Assembly: GCA_001768155.1 (NCBI GenBank) | Contig: MENC01000003.1 | Location: 1-10,662 of the forward strand | Length of the DNA: 10,662 nt | Reading direction: 5' to 3' | Origin: Bacteroidetes bacterium GWA2_30_7 | GTDB lineage: Bacteria; Bacteroidota; Bacteroidia; Bacteroidales; GWF2-33-38 | Part shown: in pieces, positions 5,475 to 10,662 of the stretch | Position numbering within the stretch: position 1 is the first letter of the stretch | How the letters are laid out: every line of letters begins with the position of its first letter | Position numbers and translations under genes: made by a program | Notes under the pieces: generated by a model | The model's database searches: none | Seen by the model: the letters and a program-made list of their open reading frames with translations, nothing else | What the model was told of the DNA's origin: nothing

Positions 5475-6311
5475 TCAATTATCTTGAAGACTATATACCT
5501 TATTTCTAGTCCATTCTGCCCATTCTTGAGACCTTTTAGTTCTGTCGAAAGTTAAATATGAAATTGGCTTTCCAAATGTCAGACCTATTTCTTTATTGTA
5601 TTGCTTATATAATTCGTCTGGCAAATAAATCATCTCAATATTAGCTTTTATACCTAGTATCTTTCTGATATATGCAAAGTTATAGAAAAAATTAGAATTT
5701 CTTGCAGAAATATAAACTGGAACTATATCTCGTTTATACTTTTGAGACATCGTGATAAAGCTTTTTTTCCATTCTAAATCCTGAATTTTTCCATTAATTT
5801 TCCTTGAAACTAACCCGGCAGGAAAAATAAGCACTTGAGAATCAGAATTAAATGTTTCGTCAAGAATTTTAAAATATTCTTTTGAATTGCTTCCATGCTT
5901 GTTTACCGGAACAAAAACTGATGAAAGATTTTTAAGATACATAAGAATATCATTGACTATAAATTTAAATGTTTTATGATATTTAGACACAGCCTGCATT
6001 AAAACCATACTCTCTAATGCACCTAATGGATGATTTGCAACAAAAATATATCTTCCGGCGACAGGAATATTTTCCTCATTTTTAATTTTCACTTTTACAT
6101 TAAACTCCTTTACTATTGCATCAATAAAGTCAAGTCCAAATTTATCAGAATTTTTTTTAACAAATTCATTAATAGCATCTTGATGAATAATGCGTTTTAA
6201 ATATTTTATAAAAAATCTTGGGATTAAATTATAAAGTTTTGGATTTTTTGACTTTAAAACACCATCAATGTCAATTAATAATTCACTATTTTTTTTAGTC
6301 AAATCATTCAT
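5475..6311 (-). CDS. glsA: GlsA-like O-acyltransferase (PlsC/LPLAT superfamily)
   Basis: A 278-aa lysophospholipid-acyltransferase-type protein. In Bacteroides the homologue GlsA adds the second acyl chain to the hydroxyl of the N-acylglycine made by GlsB, giving the mature glycine lipid; GlsA and GlsB are encoded side by side there as here. The acceptor/catalytic block is VANHPLGALESM (91-102). The usual HxxxxD is replaced by His94 with one extra residue and Glu100. A second block is VFVPVNKHGSN (132-142). The block IFPAGLVSR (162-170) stands where FPEGTRSR sits in PlsC. The C-terminal PVYISARNSNFFYNFAYIR and LTFGKPI motifs are typical of this subfamily. There is no clear transmembrane helix, and the basic, hydrophobic N-terminal third suggests peripheral membrane binding. 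The ATG lies 24 bp after the recJ stop, so it is probably co-transcribed with lipB and recJ. Superfamily is firm; substrate is inferred. Confidence 0.78.
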   Translation of the reverse strand: MNDLTKKNSELLIDIDGVLKSKNPKLYNLIPRFFIKYLKRIIHQDAINEFVKKNSDKFGLDFIDAIVKEFNVKVKIKNEENIPVAGRYIFVANHPLGALESMVLMQAVSKYHKTFKFIVNDILMYLKNLSSVFVPVNKHGSNSKEYFKILDETFNSDSQVLIFPAGLVSRKINGKIQDLEWKKSFITMSQKYKRDIVPVYISARNSNFFYNFAYIRKILGIKANIEMIYLPDELYKQYNKEIGLTFGKPISYLTFDRTKRSQEWAEWTRNKVYSLQDN

Positions 6312-6335
6312 TGTTGTAATAAAATTATAATTTGA

Positions 6336-8051
6336 TTAATCTGCAATTCTTATGTCTCTAATTCTTAATTGCAATGTTACTTTTCCCTGAAAATCATTTT
6401 CTTCAATAGAATAACAAATATCAACAGGTTGTTTTTTGTTAATTAGCTCAAAATGTTCAGATTGTCCAAATGCTATACCTGACAAAACATTATATGGGTC
6501 ATTTTCTTGAATTAAATCGAGTTTTAAATGTTCCCCTTCTTTTCCAACAATTCTTGATGAACCAAAATCGAAAACATTTTTTGTTAGAAAAACCGGACGC
6601 ATATTTTCCGGACCGAAAGGCTCGAATTGCTTTAAAATACGATAAAACTTACTGTTTATTTCCGAAAAATTTAAAACTGAATCAATATCAATATAAGGTG
6701 TTAACTGTTCATCAGAAACAGTTTCAGAAACAATTTTTTCAAATTTATCTTTAAAGGCATCTAAATTTTCAGGTTTCAATGTTAGTCCGGTAGCATACAT
6801 GTGTCCGCCAAAATTTTCAAGATATTCGTTACATGAATCTATTGCTTTGTAAAGGTCGAATCCGGGAACTGACCGTGCTGAACCTGTTAATAATCCGTCT
6901 GATTGTGTTAAAACAACGGTTGGTTTATAATAAGTTTCAATTAATCGTGAAGCAACAATTCCAAGAACTCCTTTATGCCATTCTGGCTTATATAAAACTG
7001 TCGATTTTTTATTTATTAATATATCGCTTTCTTTTATTGCACTTAAAGCTTCAAGTGTGATTGAGCTATCTAAATCTTTTCGATGTGTATTAAATTTATT
7101 AATCTCTTCAGCAAAATCAAAAGCTTCTTTTTCGTTTTCAGCAAGTAATAACTCTACTGCCCTATTTCCGCTATTTATTCTTCCTGCCGCATTAATTCGT
7201 GGTCCAATTCTGAAAACTATATCATTGATACACATTTCGGTATTCATGCCTGATAAGTTCATAATTGATTTCAATCCAATTGATGGGTTTGAATTTAGCT
7301 TTTTAAGACCAAAATGACATAATACTCTGTTTTCATCAATAATTGGAACAATATCAGATGCAATACTAACTGTAAGTATGTCTAAATAAACAAATAGCTC
7401 GTCTAAAGGAATATTATTTTTGATGCAAAATGCTTGTAAAAGTTTAAAACCAACGCCACAACCCGATAATTCTTTAAAAGGATAATTACAATCGGGTCTT
7501 TTGGGGTCGAGTACCGCAACTGCACCCGGAATAACATCATTTGGATTATGATGGTCGCAAATTATAAAATCTATTCCTAGCTTTTTTCCATAAATTACCT
7601 TTTTATCGGCTTTAATTCCGCAGTCGAGAGCAATAATTAAACTAAATCCATTTTCGTGAGCATAGTCCATTGCTTTGTATGAAATTCCATATCCTTCACC
7701 GTATCGGTCTGGTATATAATATTCGATAAATTCGTGACGTTTTTTCAGAAAAGAAAATACCATTGCAACTGATGTAGTACCATCAACATCATAATCGCCA
7801 TAAACAAGTATTTTTTGATTTTCGGATAGTGCATATTCAAGGCGTTCAACAGCATCGTGCATTTCCTTCATCAGAAAAGGGTCGTGTAAATCGTCTAACG
7901 AAGGACGAAAAAAAGATTTCGCATTCTCAAAAGTTTTAATACCTCTTTGAACAAGTAAATTTGCCAATACATTATCAATATTAAGTGCATTAGCTACAAT
8001 ACTTATTTCATCGGTGTTTCCTATAGGTTTTACTACCCATCTTTTTGCCAT
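6336..8051 (-). CDS. recJ: RecJ, single-stranded-DNA-specific 5'-3' exonuclease
   Basis: A 571-aa exonuclease that degrades single-stranded DNA 5' to 3' in the RecF recombination pathway, mismatch repair and base-excision repair; the length is standard. DHH-family metal-binding motifs are intact: VYGDYDVDGTT with Asp86, Asp88 and Asp90; LDCG with Asp143; CDHHNP with Asp166, His167 and His168; and SDIVP with Asp233. GPRINAAGRI (283-292) links to the DHHA1 domain, which shows GVLGIVASRLIE (361-372), GSARSVPGFDLY (390-401) and NFGGHMYATG (413-422). The C-terminal part from about residue 450 is the OB-fold segment (FEPFGPENMRPVF). The start at 8051 is supported by the family-typical MAKRWV opening and by a purine-rich leader (AAAGGCGGGGAA, the best Shine-Dalgarno-like sequence in the window). 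It is 30 bp downstream of lipB and 24 bp upstream of glsA, so it sits inside an apparent operon. Confidence 0.96.
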   Translation of the reverse strand: MAKRWVVKPIGNTDEISIVANALNIDNVLANLLVQRGIKTFENAKSFFRPSLDDLHDPFLMKEMHDAVERLEYALSENQKILVYGDYDVDGTTSVAMVFSFLKKRHEFIEYYIPDRYGEGYGISYKAMDYAHENGFSLIIALDCGIKADKKVIYGKKLGIDFIICDHHNPNDVIPGAVAVLDPKRPDCNYPFKELSGCGVGFKLLQAFCIKNNIPLDELFVYLDILTVSIASDIVPIIDENRVLCHFGLKKLNSNPSIGLKSIMNLSGMNTEMCINDIVFRIGPRINAAGRINSGNRAVELLLAENEKEAFDFAEEINKFNTHRKDLDSSITLEALSAIKESDILINKKSTVLYKPEWHKGVLGIVASRLIETYYKPTVVLTQSDGLLTGSARSVPGFDLYKAIDSCNEYLENFGGHMYATGLTLKPENLDAFKDKFEKIVSETVSDEQLTPYIDIDSVLNFSEINSKFYRILKQFEPFGPENMRPVFLTKNVFDFGSSRIVGKEGEHLKLDLIQENDPYNVLSGIAFGQSEHFELINKKQPVDICYSIEENDFQGKVTLQLRIRDIRIAD

Positions 8052-8081
8052 TTCCCCGCCTTTTTTTAGGCATACAAGTTA

Positions 8082-8792
8082 TTAAATAATTTCGACCTGA
8101 AAAACTTCTGTAAAATGTTTTATTATAAAATTTTTAACACTCTCGACGTCTATATTTTGACGTAGTTCTTCTTGAATGGAAGTTACGCCTTTATCGGTAA
8201 ATCCGCATGGATTAATATGATTAAAATAGCTTAAATCGGTATTTACATTTAATGCAAATCCATGCATTGTAACCCAACGACTTGCTCTAACTCCCATTGC
8301 ACATATTTTTCGAGGAAATTTAGAATTATTATATGTTAACCAAACGCCTGTTGCTCCTTTTATTCGTTCTCCTACTAAACCAAATTCACTAACTGTACGA
8401 ATTATTACTTCCTCTAAATCACGCATATACCTGTGAATATCGGAATAGAAATTTTCTAAATCTAATATTGGGTAGCCTACAATTTGCCCAGGTCCGTGAT
8501 AAGTTATATCGCCTCCCCGATTGATTTTATAATATGAAGCTTTTATTTGTGCTAGAAATTGTTCATTTACAAGTAAATTGTTAGGTTTTCCGCTTTTTCC
8601 TAAAGTGTAAACATGTGGATGCTCACAAAACAAAAAGTAATTTGATGTTTGTTTAAAATTTTCGGTATTATTTCGATTAAATAGCTTTGTTTCAACTATT
8701 GAATTAAAAAACTCTTCTTGTTTGTTCCAGGCATTTGCAAAATCAATTAAACCTAAATCAGTGAGCTGTACTTTATTGTTTTTAATTTGCAT
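8082..8792 (-). CDS. lipB: LipB, octanoyl-[ACP]:protein N-octanoyltransferase
   Basis: A 236-aa enzyme that moves the octanoyl group from octanoyl-ACP to the lipoyl domains of 2-oxoacid dehydrogenases and the glycine cleavage H protein, the first step of endogenous lipoate synthesis in the cytoplasm. Family signatures are LFCEHPHVYTLGKSG (54-68), RGGDITYHGPGQIVGYPI (92-109), KICAMGVR with the catalytic lysine Lys162, WVTMHGFALNVN (173-184) and FNHINPCG with the catalytic cysteine Cys196; GVTSIQEEL follows. Both members of the Cys/Lys dyad are present. It is the first gene of the leftward lipB-recJ-glsA-glsB series. The 90 bp upstream hold no clear promoter consensus. No lipA (lipoyl synthase) gene is in the window. 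Confidence 0.96.
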   Translation of the reverse strand: MQIKNNKVQLTDLGLIDFANAWNKQEEFFNSIVETKLFNRNNTENFKQTSNYFLFCEHPHVYTLGKSGKPNNLLVNEQFLAQIKASYYKINRGGDITYHGPGQIVGYPILDLENFYSDIHRYMRDLEEVIIRTVSEFGLVGERIKGATGVWLTYNNSKFPRKICAMGVRASRWVTMHGFALNVNTDLSYFNHINPCGFTDKGVTSIQEELRQNIDVESVKNFIIKHFTEVFQVEII

Positions 8793-8882
8793 TTTAAAAT
8801 AAGTATCTAAATTCCATAACGTAACATTTAGTAATTCAATTCTAAGTACTTTAAATTCAAGGCACTTTAACTACTTATAAAT

Positions 8883-9713
8883 TTATTCAAAATATTCGTA
8901 TTTGTATTCAACTCTATAAGCCATATAGTCCTCAAATTGAATTGTTTCGCCATCGCTTATGTCTGAAACAATTTGAAGCCGCAAAAAACCTTGTTGGTCG
9001 TAGCGTTCTTCTGTTTTTGTTTTATTTTCATCGTCAAAAATATATTTGTAAGTAATTCCATCTGAGTACTTTTGCTGAATTATTCTATAATGTTCATCAT
9101 AAGAAATTAAAAGCTTTTCGACAACAATTCCTTTTGCTGTAGTTTTTTGATATTTAACTAAATTCTGTTTTTCGTTATATTCAAAATTTGTTGAAAATTC
9201 TGTTTTTTCAAAATAATTTTTTTCTACTCTTTTTATTAAATTTTGCTTTTCATCAAATTCGTTCATTACCTCATTAACGAGCTTATTATCTTCATCATAA
9301 ATCAAATGCTTTACTAATAAACCATCTTTATAAAAGTTAACTTCTTTGGCTTCTAACAATCCGTCTTCGTCGTGAGTTTCAATTATTTGCTCACTTTGAG
9401 CGGAATTTACAGCAACCGTTTTTATTGAAGTAGAGCCATCGGCATATTCTGTAACTGATTTTACAATTTTATTATTTTCGTTATAAATATTAGTAATGCT
9501 CTCGCTTACAGACTCTTCATCGTAATAATTAATTTCTTTTATGCAATTTTTATTTTCATCAAATTCAAATTCAATTTTTGTTTCAATATTTCCAAAATCG
9601 TCAAAATTGATATGTAAAATAATATCTTGATTTTCGTTATAAACTACTTCGGATTTTACGATTTCGTTGGATTTTGAAATTTTAATAGTTGTAAGTTTTT
9701 TTACTTTTTTCAT
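8883..9713 (-). CDS. YD-like repeat protein of unknown function
   Basis: A 276-aa protein that I do not recognise as a named family. It is built almost wholly of degenerate repeats anchored by [YF][DN]E-x-x-[NG]-x-[IL]: YNENQDI (25), FDDFGNI (37), FDENKNCI (51), YNENNKIV (77), HDEDGLL (114), YDEDNKLV (139), FDEKQNLI (153), YNEKQNLV (179), YDEHYRII (205), FDDENK (226) and YDQQGFL (238). Each anchor is followed by a short strand ending in lysine or glutamate. The pattern recalls the YDxxG beta-hairpin repeats of RHS/YD proteins, but the protein lacks the RHS core, a signal peptide, a membrane segment and a toxin tail. It is acidic and highly charged. It ends 90 bp upstream of lipB on the same strand. 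Its ATG at 9713 begins MKKVKKLTTIKIS, which contains no hydrophobic core, so a cytoplasmic location is likely. Real coding is supported by the regular repeats and length; function is unknown. Confidence 0.8.
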   Translation of the reverse strand: MKKVKKLTTIKISKSNEIVKSEVVYNENQDIILHINFDDFGNIETKIEFEFDENKNCIKEINYYDEESVSESITNIYNENNKIVKSVTEYADGSTSIKTVAVNSAQSEQIIETHDEDGLLEAKEVNFYKDGLLVKHLIYDEDNKLVNEVMNEFDEKQNLIKRVEKNYFEKTEFSTNFEYNEKQNLVKYQKTTAKGIVVEKLLISYDEHYRIIQQKYSDGITYKYIFDDENKTKTEERYDQQGFLRLQIVSDISDGETIQFEDYMAYRVEYKYEYFE

Positions 9714-9737
9714 GCAGATATTTTTTTCAGTTTGTAG

Positions 9738-9817
9738 CTATGTGCTTTTCTATGTTTCTATTGTGTCTATTTGTTTTTTTTACCACATAGAAACATAGTT
9801 ACATAGGTTTCACATAG
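9738..9817. repeat. ACATAG palindromic repeat upstream of the YD-like gene
   Basis: ACATAG occurs four times in one orientation (9785, 9793, 9801 and 9812), the first three spaced exactly 8 bp apart. CTATGT, its reverse complement, occurs at 9738 and 9750. The array folds as a long imperfect hairpin: CTATGTG (9738-9744) pairs with CACATAG (9811-9817), and 9750-9765 pairs with 9784-9798 with one bulged base. The central 18 bases include a run of eight T. It lies between trmN6 and the YD-like gene. It may be a dispersed palindromic repeat of the genome or an operator-like array; the sequence does not decide. Confidence 0.7.
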
Positions 9818-9851
9818 TTTTTTAAATTATTCGGATTACGAAAGTATGATT

Positions 9852-10559
9852 TTAAAAATTCAAATAGAAGTCTTTTGTTAAAGAAATATATTCTTTTGTG
9901 TAACTATGTCGATTTCCGTCGTCGATAACAATCTCGCTTTCTACAATATTGCAATTATTTTCAGAAAATTTTAATTCTAATAAAACTCTTATTGGATTTT
10001 TTGCAGGAGTTGGCTTTACAAAAGTTTTTCTGCTTAAAATAAAGTTGTTTTGAATAGCTAATTTTTCAATATTTTCGAGTTCTCTGGCAGGAATTATAAT
10101 AGATAAATTGCCATTTTTGTTTAATATTTTTACAGATTCGGAAATTAACAGTTCGTAATTTAATGCTATATCGTGCCTTGCAATTGATTTTGAAGGTTCT
10201 GGATTTTTCAAGCTATTTTTAAAATATGGTGGATTTGAAATAATTGTATCAAACTTTATTTTTGAACTTTTAACAAAATCATAAAAGTCAATATATTCAA
10301 CTTCAATTCTATCATTCCATTTACTATTTTTAACATTTTCAGTTGCTTGTAATACTGCATTTTCATCAATATCAATTGCTATTATTTTGGCATTTGACCT
10401 TTGAGCCGACATTAAAGCAATTAAACCAGAACCTGTGCCAATATCTAAAATAAAGTTAGCATCTTCAACATTTGCCCATGCTCCTAATAAAACACCATCT
10501 GTACCAACTTTCATTGCACATTTATCGTGGAAAACTGTGAACTGTTTGAATTGAAACAT
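9852..10559 (-). CDS. trmN6: TrmN6, tRNA1(Val) (adenine37-N6)-methyltransferase
   Basis: A 235-aa class I SAM-dependent methyltransferase (YfiC/TrmN6) that makes N6-methyladenosine at position 37, next to the anticodon of a valine tRNA. The N-terminal signature FKQFTVFHDKCAMKVGTDGV (4-23) with LLGAWA is diagnostic. Motif I, LDIGTGSGLIAL (38-49), binds SAM; AIDIDENAV (61-69) is the acidic ribose-binding strand; SNPPYF (108-113) is the N6-adenine catalytic motif. RHDIALNYELLI and PAKNPIRVLLEL complete the family pattern. Counting from a further ATG at 10595 gives 12 more residues (MTIRFTNLKLLP), but that ATG lies inside a palindromic repeat and the extra residues are not family-like, so the ATG at 10559 is chosen. 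Its promoter is not evident; the gene may be transcribed from right of the window or from near the palindrome. The downstream neighbour is the YD-like gene after 138 bp. Confidence 0.93.
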   Translation of the reverse strand: MFQFKQFTVFHDKCAMKVGTDGVLLGAWANVEDANFILDIGTGSGLIALMSAQRSNAKIIAIDIDENAVLQATENVKNSKWNDRIEVEYIDFYDFVKSSKIKFDTIISNPPYFKNSLKNPEPSKSIARHDIALNYELLISESVKILNKNGNLSIIIPARELENIEKLAIQNNFILSRKTFVKPTPAKNPIRVLLELKFSENNCNIVESEIVIDDGNRHSYTKEYISLTKDFYLNF

Positions 10560-10589
10560 GGGAAGAAGTTTGAGGTTTGTGAACCGAAT

Positions 10590-10656
10590 CGTCATTGCGA
10601 GGCACGAAGCAATCTGTTGCAGGTTGTTAGGGATTGCTTCGTAGCTCGCAATGACG
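10590..10656. repeat. Large palindromic repeat with 25-bp arms
   Basis: The left arm (10590-10614, CGTCATTGCGAGGC... then ACGAAGCAATC) pairs with the right arm (10632-10656) at 23 of 25 positions, the two mismatches being adjacent in the middle; the loop is 17 bases. It is clearly richer in G+C than its surroundings. The CATTGCGAGG / GAAGCAATC words resemble a palindromic repeat that I recall from many unrelated bacterial genomes, so it is probably a dispersed REP/MITE-like unit. No flanking duplication can be assessed because the window ends six bases later. Confidence 0.85.
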
Positions 10657-10662
10657 TAAATT

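Noticed and set aside
6470..7317. Three plus-strand frames opposite recJ
   Set aside because: All are antisense to intact RecJ motifs; none has a plausible domain or spacing.
8058..8071. GCCT-TTTTTT-AGGC inverted repeat between lipB and recJ considered as a terminator
   Set aside because: The stem is only four base pairs and overlaps the leader of recJ within a 30-bp intergenic gap, where termination is implausible.

Overview
The window is strongly AT-rich and looks like chromosomal DNA of a Gram-negative member of the Bacteroidota, probably an environmental Bacteroidales/Marinilabiliales-type organism. The reasons are the LpxC-FabZ fusion protein, an lpxD / lpxC-fabZ / lpxA order, a GlsB/GlsA-like pair for glycine-type aminolipids, absence of strong Shine-Dalgarno sequences, and one possible TAnnTTTG-type promoter. 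The genus cannot be told from the sequence alone.

Layout. Bases 1-3310 (+ strand) hold a lipid A operon: the 3' part of lpxD (its start is left of the window), the bifunctional lpxC-fabZ, and lpxA. A spacer of about 320 bases without a gene follows. Next is a small secreted, probably outer-membrane beta-barrel protein at 3630-4154 (+). From 4204 to 8792 a leftward cluster reads lipB, recJ, a glsA-like O-acyltransferase and a glsB-like N-acyltransferase. Two further leftward genes lie to the right: an unrecognised YD-like repeat protein (8883-9713) and trmN6 (9852-10559).

The most notable non-coding structure is a 250-bp element at 5213-5462 between glsA and glsB. It has 22-bp terminal inverted repeats (19 of 22 matched) that begin GTAAG, a perfect 8-bp flanking direct repeat, and a row of short hairpins. 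It fits a non-autonomous MITE; the GTAA ends plus 8-bp duplication suggest the IS66 family. Two other palindromic repeats occur: an ACATAG-based array at 9738-9817, and a large palindrome with 25-bp arms at 10590-10656 that abuts and distorts the apparent start of trmN6.

How the genes fit together. Most of the enzymes draw on acyl-ACP. FabZ makes enoyl-ACP in fatty acid elongation, LpxA and LpxD load hydroxyacyl chains onto the lipid A precursor, LipB moves octanoyl from ACP to lipoyl domains, and the GlsB/GlsA pair probably acylates glycine to make an envelope aminolipid. RecJ (DNA repair) and TrmN6 (tRNA modification) are housekeeping neighbours. No rRNA, tRNA, CRISPR array, phage module or obvious defence system was seen.
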